Shown: piece by piece, positions 38,067 to 47,686 of the stretch
Layout: every line of letters begins with the position of its first letter
Position numbering within the stretch: the stretch's first letter is position 1
Assembly: GCA_963667855.2 (NCBI GenBank)
Contig: CAXXKI010000004.1
Location: forward strand, 558,001-622,000
Direction: 5' to 3'
From: G963667855 sp963667855
GTDB taxonomy: Bacteria > Planctomycetota > Phycisphaerae > UBA1845
DNA length: 64,000 bases
The notes under the pieces: model-generated
What the model saw: only the letters and a program-made list of their open reading frames with translations
Told to the model about the DNA's origin: nothing
The model's database searches: none
Translations under genes and position numbers: made by a program

Positions 38067-40820
38067 CTACTCGTTCAGCGGTCCGGTGAAGTACTGCTGA
38101 AATAGATGGAAATCCTGCAAATCCACGTCCGAATCACCGTCTCCATCCATATGCAGACAAGCGTTACCTGCAGCATATGTAGTATCCGGTCCCTGTAAGC
38201 AGAATCCAAACAACAGATAATCGTCCAGATCAACGTCACAGTCCGCACCGTAATCAAAACCGGTCAAATAGTCGAACGGCATCGCTCCGGGAATAGTTTC
38301 CAGGAAAGCGATGATTCGCTGCATTACAGTTGCTCTCGTCGCGTCTGAGGTTATTGCTTCAAATGGAAAACCCAACACCACTGTTCGATAAACGCAGAAG
38401 TCGTATTGTGTTCCTGCAACGCCACCGCTACCTCCAACGTAGGTCAGAATCGCTTCGCTATCGGCAGTTGCCGCCAGTTCGTCCGGATTGTAAGGCCGGT
38501 ATGGCGTGCCGTTGGCAGGATCAAAATCAAAAGCACCAATGTCACTTAAAATCCCGCCCGAACCGGTGACATTGAAAGTTCCCGCATCGTCCGAGACATA
38601 GTGGCATTGCAGATTATTATTCATGAAGCTCGTACTGCCCTGATCGAACAGGTCATAGCCAATGTCACTGCCGGAGATGAACAAACCTCCACCGCCTTCC
38701 AGGAACATTCTGAGCTTGCTCCGTTCGATCGAATCCAGGGTGGAATCCTCCGTACTCTCCTGCCCCAGGATCCAGATTACCACGTCATAATCGGACAGCT
38801 CAATAACTCCGTTGATTACCGCGTCGTTCGAGCATGAAACAAAACCCTTGCCCGTTGCCAGCAGCGCCTCGGCATACTGAACCACGTAATCGTAGGAGTT
38901 ACTTTCCTGCCATACGGGCCTTTCGATGGAAAGCCCGGCATAACCCGCGGGTTGGGTGAATTCCTTAATAGGATTCTGCTGCCTGCGCAAACGGTCGAAT
39001 CCGTTTACGATCAGCACCGGCTTGTCTTCACCGGCAGCGCGGCGAATTGTTAGCACCTCAGATGACATGGACTCGCCGCCGGCGTTTGTAGCCGCAACGC
39101 GATAGTACATGGTCTTGTTTACCGGTATACCCGTAAGTGTATGACTAATTACGTCACCGAGTTCAATCGGTTGGCCAAACCCGTATCCATTGGTGGATGC
39201 GTATATGACATACCCGGTAGCCGGATCACCCTGCGCTTCTCCACTGTCCGGCGCTGTCCAGGAAATTCTTGCATCTCCACTGCCCAGGTCCTCTATCGCT
39301 ACGTCTTTCGGCGTGTCCGGGGGGAAGTTTAGGGCGATTTCACTACCCGGCAGCGTGTGCAGGAACTTGATAATGCCATGTAAGGATGCTCGAGCGACAG
39401 CGGCTCTGAAACGGCTGTCACGAAGCAGCTCCGCGTCCTGCTGATTGTCGTGAAAACCACTTTCCAGGATCGTCGCGTCGAATTCGTTGCCGTTGGTGGC
39501 CTGGCTTATATGTGCGTAATTCGATTCATAAGTAGGAGTCGACCTGTCCACCCATTCATGTTCGAACTGGTCATCGATAAGGAGGATATCCGCATCGAAT
39601 TCGTCAGAAAGGATGTTGGCGTATTCGGATTGATACGTGGTTTGACCGCTCGGAGCGCTTGTGGTCAGGGTGATACTTCCTCTGGCGTTTCCGTTCAGGG
39701 CATTGGTGTGAAACTCAAGATGGATACGTTTCCATCGGTCGACCAGAACGCCGCCGGCGGGAACTTCGTTCATCGTTCGAGCCAGTCTTCCTCCACAGCT
39801 TACGTTGTCATTGTAATCAGAGTCGCTCGAATTCCAGAGGTCTTCCGCGTTGAATCCAACGGCGTTGTTGCCCCATTCGCTTTCTGCCCAATATCTCTGT
39901 GCCTCCTCATTCCTGGGATAACCACTAACCGTGGCTAACCCGTTCGTGCCCAGCGGGCGAACCACGTCACCCATGCCTATACCAAAGCGAATAGCGTCGG
40001 CTACTACCAGACCGGCGTCTGTCGACTGGTTACTGATTTCCACGTAACTGCTGGTTCCCGCGTCGAAGTAATATTCGCCCAGCCAGATCCATCCGTTCCC
40101 CACGTTGCGGTGGTCGATGACTATTTCCGTTGTGCCTCCGCTGTGTTTTACGCGGTATAATTGCACAGTCCGGTTGCTTCCCGCTTTCGACCAGCAGTAA
40201 ACGGGATAGAAATCTGTAGTGGGAAGGGCGGGGGTGTATCTCGCGGTAGCGGTTTCTGCGCCTTTAGTTGTTGCCGCTATGGTTTTAAAAGGAATACCGG
40301 ATGAAGTTGCGTTGTTCTCATAGTAATGAGTGGCCGTTGCGCCATTGGTGCTGATCCAACTACCGGTAAAGGTGACGCCTGGATCGTCGTTATCCAGAAC
40401 AACTTCGATATCCTGGTCACCGGCCGGTCTCAGCGGTACGACCGTTGCTCCGGCGTTAAACGCGTAAGCAACCATGTAATTCAACTGGGCGATGTTGCCG
40501 TAGTCCTCGGCCATTCCCAATTCAACCGGACGCTGCAGCGACCATGCCGGCTCGGGCGATACCGGATTTACCCCAACAGAGACACCATTGGTGTCAGCGG
40601 TCCAGCCGTGGCCTGCGCCTATGAAAATGGTGACTCCGGATAATACGCCTGTTGGCTGCCTCGCAGCGTGGGCGCTTGGTCCGTTCAAGCCCGCAGGAGC
40701 AATCGAGTCCTCCATTTCACTGTTTCCATCCGAATACGTATTTGCCAATGCGTAATCGTTGATGGAAAAAGAAAGAATAATAAGCAGAGCGAATATAAAC
40801 GTCGATAACCGGTTTACCAT
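38067..40820 (-). CDS. Secreted mosaic amidase, dockerin-tailed (copy 3)
   Basis: A 917-residue precursor with a signal peptide ending near NDYALA. The layout is that of copy 2: GVTIFIGAGHGW, LGMAEDYGN, golvesin-like insert, HLEFHTNA, ATILESGFHDN, FnIII, GATase-like domain with VLIVNGFDRLRRQQNP, and a dockerin ending FQQYFTGPLNE. Differences from copy 2 cluster near the loop before the catalytic Glu (YESNYAHISQATNGNEFD versus YTSEYGAIKKGTNDDEFD), which might tune substrate choice. There is no clear ribosome site right before the ATG. It lies between copy 2 and copy 4 with gaps of about 100 and 85 bases, so the four copies may be one transcript read right to left. Confidence 0.8.
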   Translation of the reverse strand: MVNRLSTFIFALLIILSFSINDYALANTYSDGNSEMEDSIAPAGLNGPSAHAARQPTGVLSGVTIFIGAGHGWTADTNGVSVGVNPVSPEPAWSLQRPVELGMAEDYGNIAQLNYMVAYAFNAGATVVPLRPAGDQDIEVVLDNDDPGVTFTGSWISTNGATATHYYENNATSSGIPFKTIAATTKGAETATARYTPALPTTDFYPVYCWSKAGSNRTVQLYRVKHSGGTTEIVIDHRNVGNGWIWLGEYYFDAGTSSYVEISNQSTDAGLVVADAIRFGIGMGDVVRPLGTNGLATVSGYPRNEEAQRYWAESEWGNNAVGFNAEDLWNSSDSDYNDNVSCGGRLARTMNEVPAGGVLVDRWKRIHLEFHTNALNGNARGSITLTTSAPSGQTTYQSEYANILSDEFDADILLIDDQFEHEWVDRSTPTYESNYAHISQATNGNEFDATILESGFHDNQQDAELLRDSRFRAAVARASLHGIIKFLHTLPGSEIALNFPPDTPKDVAIEDLGSGDARISWTAPDSGEAQGDPATGYVIYASTNGYGFGQPIELGDVISHTLTGIPVNKTMYYRVAATNAGGESMSSEVLTIRRAAGEDKPVLIVNGFDRLRRQQNPIKEFTQPAGYAGLSIERPVWQESNSYDYVVQYAEALLATGKGFVSCSNDAVINGVIELSDYDVVIWILGQESTEDSTLDSIERSKLRMFLEGGGGLFISGSDIGYDLFDQGSTSFMNNNLQCHYVSDDAGTFNVTGSGGILSDIGAFDFDPANGTPYRPYNPDELAATADSEAILTYVGGSGGVAGTQYDFCVYRTVVLGFPFEAITSDATRATVMQRIIAFLETIPGAMPFDYLTGFDYGADCDVDLDDYLLFGFCLQGPDTTYAAGNACLHMDGDGDSDVDLQDFHLFQQYFTGPLNE

Positions 40821-40904
40821 TGCCGTTTCATGCCTTGTTATTAGATTCCTTGTTCACTGTACTCCTTGCCGTTTTGCTGCTTTACCACTCATGCCTTTTG
40901 GTGG

Positions 40905-43900
40905 TTACGGGTTTAATGAACCCGTGTATACGCTTTGGAATAACGCAAAATCTTTCAGGTCGACAACATCGTCGTCGACTCCATCCATCGCCTGGCACAT
41001 ATGTCCCGACGTGAAGGTTACCGATGGGCCACTCAGGCAGAAATAAAGAACATTGAAATCATCAATATCGACATCGCCGTCGGTGTCATAATCAAACGGC
41101 AGCGGGCCGATGGTTCCTTTCAGGTATAAAAGCACGCGTCCCATGAGATCATTTCGTGTACTGCTAGAGGTGATCGTCTCGAATGGGAAACCCAGGGTGA
41201 CTACCCTGTATAAACCACCAGTGTGTTCGTAGATCACGCCGGCCGTCCCGCCGCTTCCGCCCGTGTAGGATAAAACCGCTTCTCCGCCTGCCTGGGGCGC
41301 TATTTTATCCGGCGAATTGACGTCGTACGGAGCGTTGTTGGCCAGGTCGAAATCGAAATTGCCTACGTCGCTGAAAATACCCGTTCCGCTTACGTTATAG
41401 GTGTTCGCGGTATCAGCGATGTAGTCAGCGCCCAGCGTGTTTTCGTAGAAAGATCGACCGTTATCCTGCGAGTCAAGGTCGAAGGCGATTTCAGAACCCG
41501 ATACGAATAGTGCTCCTCCGGCGTTGAGAAATTCCGAAACCTTGGTCTGTTCCGATGCGTTGAATGTCGAGTCTTCCGTGCTTTCCTCGCCACAGATCCA
41601 GAGGACGATGTCGTAATTACTCAGTTGAATTGTGCTGCTGATTACCGATTCATTGGAGCATGAGTCAAACCCCTCGTCATTGGCTGCCAGAGCCTGGGCG
41701 TGCTGAATTACGTAGTCGAAGGAATTGGCTTTTCTCCATTGCTGGCGTTCGTTGGTGTCGCCGGCATATGCAGCGGGGAAAGTGAACTCCATGATCGGGT
41801 TCTGCTGCCTGCGCAGCCGGTCGAATCCGTTGACGATAAGTACTTTCGGTGTCCCGGAGGCCGGCCGGCGTACGGCCAACACCTCTGAGGGCATTGACTC
41901 GCCGCCGGCATTGCTGGCCGCGATACGGTAGTATCGCGTTTCTTCAGCTGCGGGCCCGGATAAGGTCGCGGTCAGGACATTGCCCGGCATTGTGGGATTT
42001 CCAAAACCGTAACCATTGCTCGATTCGTAAATGACGTAACCGGTGGCAACTCCACCCCGTGCACCGTCGCTTACAGGGGCCGACCAGTTCAACGTCACCG
42101 TGCCGTCACCGTTATTGACAACCTGTACATTCCTCGGAGTGTCCGGCGGGAAAACCAGCGGGACCTGAGTGTCCGAAAATGTGCCACTGTTGCTCAAAAA
42201 GCGAATCATCGCCTGTACACAACTGCGGGCCATTGCCGCCCGTACCCGGCAGTCGCGAAGAAGTTGCGCGTCCTGCAGATTATCGTGAAAAGCCAACTCG
42301 ATGATCGTCGCATCGAATTCGTTGTTATTGTTAGTGGTGGAGATTGAACCGTATCCGCTGGTGTAGGTGTCGCGGGCGGCGTTCCAGTCATGTTCCATCT
42401 CCGGAACCAGGATTGTCATGTCATCGTCGATCTCTTCGGAAATGATGTGCGCGAATTCCGCCTGGTTGGTGGTGGCGGCGGACGTAATGAGCCCCACACT
42501 GCCCCGGGCGCTGCACGGCGGACCGCTACTGCAACCGGCCGCGTTCGTGTGGCAGGCGAGATAGATTCGTTTCCACCGGGCATCCTGCACACCGCCGGCA
42601 GGGATCACGTTCATCTCCGCAGCCCAGCGGGCGGCGGCGCCGTGGTTGTCTGAAAGATCTGTACTATAAATGTCCCATATGTCCGAATCGTAACCGGTGG
42701 CGTTAATACCCAGTTCGCTGTGTGCCCAGTAGCGGTGGGCTTCTGCGTTTCTCGGGTAACCGCTTACCGAGTTCGGACCTGACCTCCAAACGTCGCCCAT
42801 CCCGTTACCCCAGCGGATGGCGTCGGCGATGACGTTGCTGCCCGCTGTGGTCTGGTTGGATATTTCCACATAGTTGTCAGTGCCGGCCTCCAGGTAATAT
42901 TCCCCGAGCCACACCCAGCCGTTACCCACTTCCCGGTGGTCAACTGCCACTTCCGCGGTGCCGCCGCTGTGTTTAATCCGGTAGGTCTGCAAGGCCCTGT
43001 TGGAACTGGGGATCACAAATGTATATATCGGGTAAAACCCATCTTCAGGAATATTCGGCGTGTATCTGGCGACGGCTGTTTCCGTTGCACTGGCTGCGGC
43101 GTAGCGGTAGCGGCTGTTGGAGTCACTTCCGTAATATTTGGGATAGGTCGTGTTTATTCCCCAACTGCCGGTAAAGGTTACCCCTGTATCGGTGTTATCC
43201 AAAACGATTTCATTGTTCTGGTATCCCACGGGGCGGAAGGGGACAACCGTAGCTCCGGCGTTAAACGCGAAGTGGGCGAGGTAATTGAGAAAATCAAGGT
43301 TGCCGTAATCTTCGTTCATCTCCAGGAGGTCGCTGCTCCTTTGTAACCCCCAGGAATATGTGCCTGCCGTCCACCCGTGACCGCCGGTCATGTATACGGT
43401 TACCCCGGAAAGAGCCCCTGCAGGCTGTCGGCCAGCGTGCGAAGTGGGGACGCCCATGCTCCGTGTTACCGGAACGACCGACTCGCCGGGTTCTGCTGTT
43501 ATTGGTTTTTCCTCTATGACGGGTTCGTCGCTTATGTATTCTATTTTTAGAAAATCACTTAGCGGGCGGTATTCTCCGGTCTTCGATGTGCGGACGCGGA
43601 TTACCGTTCCGGCAAACATCGGATCGCAGGCGAAATGGGAGTTGATGCCCTCAAACAGGGCTTCCAGTTGTTCCGGATTTACCTCCGCATCTGCCTTGTC
43701 AATGGTAACATCCACTTGCAGCAGGTTGTCCAGCCAGTCGATTCCATCCACAACAGTTTCGGCTGGAAAAACCGGCGAGGTGTCGTTGAATTGATAAACG
43801 GAAAAACTATCAATGACCTCTTGAGCAACATCCAGAGCGGTGTCCTGCTGCGCCGATTGGGCAAAAGTTAATCCGCATCCCAATACGGCCGCTATCGCCG

Positions 43901-43934
43901 TGACTGTCAGACCAGCGCGCATAGAAATTTGCAT
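40905..43934 (-). CDS. Secreted mosaic amidase, dockerin-tailed (copy 4)
   Basis: A 1009-residue precursor with a signal peptide ending near LTFAQ and an N-terminal domain like that of copy 1 (VDGIDWLDNLLQVDVTIDK, then GTVIRVRTSKTGEYR). Catalytic motifs are GVTVYMTGGHGW, LLEMNEDYGN, LACHTNA and ATIIELAFHDN, so the zinc ligands and catalytic Glu are kept although the middle His motif has Cys before it. An extra Cys-rich loop (GCSSGPPCSARG) follows that motif. The golvesin-like insert, FnIII, GATase-like domain (VLIVNGFDRLRRQQNP, NAGGALFVSGSEI) and dockerin (DTDGDVDIDDFNVLYFCL) are in the same order as in the other copies. It is the first gene of the minus-strand array. It and copy 1 form one subtype, copies 2 and 3 the other. 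Confidence 0.8.
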   Translation of the reverse strand: MQISMRAGLTVTAIAAVLGCGLTFAQSAQQDTALDVAQEVIDSFSVYQFNDTSPVFPAETVVDGIDWLDNLLQVDVTIDKADAEVNPEQLEALFEGINSHFACDPMFAGTVIRVRTSKTGEYRPLSDFLKIEYISDEPVIEEKPITAEPGESVVPVTRSMGVPTSHAGRQPAGALSGVTVYMTGGHGWTAGTYSWGLQRSSDLLEMNEDYGNLDFLNYLAHFAFNAGATVVPFRPVGYQNNEIVLDNTDTGVTFTGSWGINTTYPKYYGSDSNSRYRYAAASATETAVARYTPNIPEDGFYPIYTFVIPSSNRALQTYRIKHSGGTAEVAVDHREVGNGWVWLGEYYLEAGTDNYVEISNQTTAGSNVIADAIRWGNGMGDVWRSGPNSVSGYPRNAEAHRYWAHSELGINATGYDSDIWDIYSTDLSDNHGAAARWAAEMNVIPAGGVQDARWKRIYLACHTNAAGCSSGPPCSARGSVGLITSAATTNQAEFAHIISEEIDDDMTILVPEMEHDWNAARDTYTSGYGSISTTNNNNEFDATIIELAFHDNLQDAQLLRDCRVRAAMARSCVQAMIRFLSNSGTFSDTQVPLVFPPDTPRNVQVVNNGDGTVTLNWSAPVSDGARGGVATGYVIYESSNGYGFGNPTMPGNVLTATLSGPAAEETRYYRIAASNAGGESMPSEVLAVRRPASGTPKVLIVNGFDRLRRQQNPIMEFTFPAAYAGDTNERQQWRKANSFDYVIQHAQALAANDEGFDSCSNESVISSTIQLSNYDIVLWICGEESTEDSTFNASEQTKVSEFLNAGGALFVSGSEIAFDLDSQDNGRSFYENTLGADYIADTANTYNVSGTGIFSDVGNFDFDLANNAPYDVNSPDKIAPQAGGEAVLSYTGGSGGTAGVIYEHTGGLYRVVTLGFPFETITSSSTRNDLMGRVLLYLKGTIGPLPFDYDTDGDVDIDDFNVLYFCLSGPSVTFTSGHMCQAMDGVDDDVVDLKDFALFQSVYTGSLNP

Positions 43935-44202
43935 TGCCTTCTTTCCTTAATCCAAATGTCGGTCGTCACTTTGCTATGTAACAACCCCCCATGATTGGCA
44001 TGTAATGCTTCCGCCGCCCCATAAAACATTGGTGAAAGATACACTTCCACCCCATAAGAGTGTACTCCAGGTGCATACCGTCATTCAAGCCAGTACTGGG
44101 AATAGTAGACCGGCTGCCGGATAATCAGCTTGACTTGTAAATGTTTCCAGAATGTGTCCGCTAGCGATTGGCCGGTGCCTGACTACCTGTTCTGCCCGTT
44201 TA

Positions 44203-45426
44203 TTATTTCGTTGAAACGGTCTTAACTGCCGGGATTACGATTTGCCGTCGCACCTCTCGCTTCTTGGAAGTTTTGCTGTTTTTCGTGGCGAACTGCCTGT
44301 TTACCGAATCGAATAGCGAGGAATAAGCAAACAGGCAGTAATTACCGGTCTTTTTATGGGCGATCTCGATTTCCCTTTTCGCGGCGATGGCACCTTCTCG
44401 TGTTTCTACCTTGTCGCTTATGGATAGGCCGGGAACTATGGGGATATCGCTGTTGAGCGAAAGCCACGGATCTATCCGCTCGCTGAAAGTGTCCACGTCA
44501 GACGTGTAGTTCATCAGAAAAACTTTATCCAGGTAACCTTTCCGGACCCATTCCCGACCATCCTGGAAGTGTGGATTCGTGCTTTGGTGCGGTCGGGCGC
44601 TGACTGCGGCCGACAGAACAGCTTCAGGGCGGGTTGTTTCCATCATCCGTTTGACGTCTGAAACCAGCGCCGTTACCTGCTGGGTTCGCCATTTGTTCCA
44701 GGCTTTGGGGTTCGATTCCGGTGAGTGCCCGGTTGCTTTTCGGAAAAGCTCCAACGTTTTCTTGTCACGCGGATAATCGGGAATCTTTTCGCCGGGGATG
44801 GTCCGCTCATTAGGGAAACGGATATAGTCCATGTGCAATCCGTCTACATCGTAGTTCGAGACTATTTCCCGGAACACGCCCACCAGGTATTTGCGTACTT
44901 CCGGCAGGCATGGATTCAAACTGACGTACCAGTCTCGACTTTTTTGGCCTACCTGGTGGTGGATTGGCTGGCGCTTGCCGTGTTTGTCATACCAGAACCA
45001 CTCCGGATGGGTGTGATAGAGCTGATTCTTGATGGCCGGTGTTCCCGGTCCGCGCCAGGCGGGCATCACGTTTACCCACGCGTGCAACTGCATATCCCGC
45101 GAGTGAGCCTCCTTGATGGCCAGCTCCAGCGGATCGAATCCAGGGTTTTTGAAGTTGAACTGCTCCGCCCAGGGCTCAATTTTGGATTTGTAAGCTACCG
45201 TTCCGTTTCCTCGAACCTGGAAAAGGACGGCGTTGAATCCCGCCTTCTGGCAGTTATCCATGATCCGGACAACATCATCCGGAGTCTTGTAATCATACCG
45301 GGTAACCCAGATTCCTCGCACAGGACCGCCTGCTCCGCCGGGATGGCAACCGGTGGTCAGCAGGAGAATAGCTAACGGACAAAGGAGAAAACTTACGCGC
45401 AGTAATCGACTAACGGGATTTGCCAT
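44203..45426 (-). CDS. GHL10-family (PF02638-type) glycosidase-like lipoprotein
   Basis: A lipoprotein of about 407 residues, started at the ATG at 45424-45426 with GGAG 10 bases upstream. The lipobox is LLTTGC. The fold is a TIM barrel of the glycosyl-hydrolase-like GHL10 family, also seen in B. subtilis YngK: RGIWVTRYDYKTPDDV at strand 1, FNAVLFQVRGNGTVAYKS, MQLHAWVNVMPAW, VDGLHMDYIRFP (acidic residue at a strand end) and KVFLMNYTSDVD. Members cut glycans, though the reaction is poorly defined. It follows the symporter gene by about 80 bases on the same strand, so the two are probably co-transcribed. Placement next to amidases suggests that it acts on peptidoglycan sugars, which is inference. 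Confidence 0.8.
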   Translation of the reverse strand: MANPVSRLLRVSFLLCPLAILLLTTGCHPGGAGGPVRGIWVTRYDYKTPDDVVRIMDNCQKAGFNAVLFQVRGNGTVAYKSKIEPWAEQFNFKNPGFDPLELAIKEAHSRDMQLHAWVNVMPAWRGPGTPAIKNQLYHTHPEWFWYDKHGKRQPIHHQVGQKSRDWYVSLNPCLPEVRKYLVGVFREIVSNYDVDGLHMDYIRFPNERTIPGEKIPDYPRDKKTLELFRKATGHSPESNPKAWNKWRTQQVTALVSDVKRMMETTRPEAVLSAAVSARPHQSTNPHFQDGREWVRKGYLDKVFLMNYTSDVDTFSERIDPWLSLNSDIPIVPGLSISDKVETREGAIAAKREIEIAHKKTGNYCLFAYSSLFDSVNRQFATKNSKTSKKREVRRQIVIPAVKTVSTK

Positions 45427-45505
45427 GACAGCTTGTCTCCATTCAGTATTGGGTTTTAACAACAACGTAAACGGCGTAATCTATTTCCAGCTATGCGTAC
45501 TCCAG

Positions 45506-47389
45506 TCAGTTGCTTGCGGTTTCCCGCCTTCGGGCTAAAAGATACCCGAATACAAACGCTACGGAGCTGCCAATCGGTATATACCAAGGCCAGGCTACAG
45601 TAATGTATTGGAGGCCTTTCTTGGTCATTTCGGTACCGAAGTGTCCGTAGTAGTTGATCCAGATTGCCAGAGCCATACCGATGCACAGGATTACGGTCTG
45701 GGGCCAATCGCGGATCACCAGGGCAAGAGCTCGTTTCTTTCGTTCCACTTCCTCGGCAATCGCACATATGGCCATGCTTTCACGCATTAGCAGGCTAATC
45801 CACAGTGTCAGCATGATCAGACAGAAAGCCCAGCATACGATGTGGGTCCATTCATAATGGAATACAAGTGCGAATACATAGAGGACTGACAGTGGTCCTG
45901 ACCACATGAAGCCGCGACCGTCTATTTTCAAGGGTAAGAACGCCAGGGCGAAACCGGCCAGCAACGCTCCGCCGGTAAAGCCTGCCATTGCCAGCGCCAG
46001 GTCCAGAATGGACGGGTACAACTGGGCGATCGTGCTGGCGAGGTAGGCCATTCCGCACAGGACGGCTCCCCAGAAGATAACCATCAGTCGGCCCACGAAA
46101 ACTGAGCGTTTGTCTTCCTCGGATGATGCCGCGCCTTTGTCGGCCATACCTTCCAGGTCGCCGCTCAGCGTGATCTCGATACCCTGTTTTCTGAGCTGCC
46201 ACTCCCTGAACGGGTTGTAGAAGGCCGACATAATCACCTGGCTTAGTGCGGTGAGAATCCCCATCAGGCTGGAAATCGCCGCGGCGAATACGCCGGCTAT
46301 GATTAATCCCTTGAGGAATTGAGGTATTACAGCAACTATGAATATCGGGAAAATTCGGTCATGGTTCTCTTGGAATATTTCCAACGCCTCTCCGTCTAAG
46401 GGATTCTTGTCGTAGTATACGAATAAGCCCACACCGACGAACATGACTGTCAAAGTAACGATTTGCCCGATCGTACTGCTTATGATTGCCCAGCGAGCAT
46501 CTTTAACGCTCTTGCAGCAGAACATTCTCTGAGCAAGAAGCTGGTCTGTACCGTAAGAACCCAAACCTCCCCAGGTGCTGGCTATTGCGGCTGTCCAAAT
46601 TGTGTACGACCGGAGAGGACTCAAACTGAAATCGAAGAAAGTGAATTTCCCCCAGCAGCCTGATTCTTTTGCCTGGTATCCGATATTCAGGATGTCGCCG
46701 AAACCGCCGGACATTTTTGTTGCGATAGTGATCAACGCGGCCACTGCACCAAGCAGGAATACCAAAAAGAGGATTACGTCGGTCCAGATGACCGTTGTTA
46801 TTCCGCCGATCAGCGTCCACCCTACAGACACCACGCCGATTACGAGAATCGCCCAGGCGAGAGGGTCAAGGCCAATGTTGCCCGAGAGCCACTGCAACTG
46901 GTCCCGCATGACCACGTTCAATACCTCCGCGGTAAGGTATACTCGTGAAGATTGGGCGAGGATGCCACCGATAGAGAAGATTATACTGGTCATCGTGCGA
47001 ACGTTTCCGCCCAGTTGGTTACCCATATAGTCGTACGGGCTGTATATCTCCTTCTTGTAGTAGGCGGGAACCAGTATATATCCCACTATGATTCGGGCGA
47101 AAAGCGAACCGATCAGGCCAAGCTGCAGGTAGGTGAAATTACCGCCCGTTTTAAAAACAACGGACGGCACGCTGATGAAAGTCACTGCGCTGATTTCGGT
47201 AGCGATGATCGAACCGCTTACCGCGTACCAGGGCAGTTTTCGACCGCCGAGGAAGAAATCCCTTACGCTGGCCTGCTTGCCTGCTAGTTTCGCTCCCAGG
47301 AACGTCGTGAACGCGAGATATCCCACGACAACGCCCCAATCTACCAAAGTGAATTGTGCACTAAAGCTGGCCAGAGTTGTTTCGATCAT
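45506..47389 (-). CDS. Sodium/solute symporter (SSS family)
   Basis: A polytopic inner-membrane transporter of 627 residues with about 14 TM segments. The N-terminus (WGVVVGYLAFTTFLGAKLAG, then DFFLGGRKLPWYAVSGSIIATEISAVTF) carries the family signature in TM1 and the following loop. Conserved stretches include YTAEVLNVV, GGITTVIWTDV, YGTDQLLAQRMF and GVFAAAISSLMG. The family imports sugars, amino acids, sialic acid or other solutes with sodium. The subfamily near N-acetyl sugar importers is plausible from context but not shown. It lies upstream of the GHL10 lipoprotein gene and near five amidase-type genes, so it may take up released amino sugars or muropeptides. Confidence 0.88.
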   Translation of the reverse strand: MIETTLASFSAQFTLVDWGVVVGYLAFTTFLGAKLAGKQASVRDFFLGGRKLPWYAVSGSIIATEISAVTFISVPSVVFKTGGNFTYLQLGLIGSLFARIIVGYILVPAYYKKEIYSPYDYMGNQLGGNVRTMTSIIFSIGGILAQSSRVYLTAEVLNVVMRDQLQWLSGNIGLDPLAWAILVIGVVSVGWTLIGGITTVIWTDVILFLVFLLGAVAALITIATKMSGGFGDILNIGYQAKESGCWGKFTFFDFSLSPLRSYTIWTAAIASTWGGLGSYGTDQLLAQRMFCCKSVKDARWAIISSTIGQIVTLTVMFVGVGLFVYYDKNPLDGEALEIFQENHDRIFPIFIVAVIPQFLKGLIIAGVFAAAISSLMGILTALSQVIMSAFYNPFREWQLRKQGIEITLSGDLEGMADKGAASSEEDKRSVFVGRLMVIFWGAVLCGMAYLASTIAQLYPSILDLALAMAGFTGGALLAGFALAFLPLKIDGRGFMWSGPLSVLYVFALVFHYEWTHIVCWAFCLIMLTLWISLLMRESMAICAIAEEVERKKRALALVIRDWPQTVILCIGMALAIWINYYGHFGTEMTKKGLQYITVAWPWYIPIGSSVAFVFGYLLARRRETASN

Positions 47390-47686
47390 ATCTTTTCCTG
47401 ATACTTACTTGGTATACCGCGCCTGTGGCGAAGTTCCCCCATGTTAGCCGTCTATCCGATCAACCCGCAGTTGATACCCCCCGGATAAACTGCTCACTCG
47501 CCTTGTTTACCAATGTCTGTACTTAACTCCCGAAAGGCTGATTTTTGCCGGGGAGTGGCAGACTGTACAAAGTTAGCGTAGTGTTACAGATAACGCCGTT
47601 CGTTTCAACGGCTGTTGGTACTATATCCGAGTGGGAGTACCGAAATAGTGGGATCATGGCTGTGAATTTCCATGGGGGAACAAACG

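Noticed and set aside
40820..41046. Small open frames on the plus strand near 40.8 kb
   Set aside because: They overlap the signal-peptide and dockerin ends of minus-strand genes and have no ribosome site.
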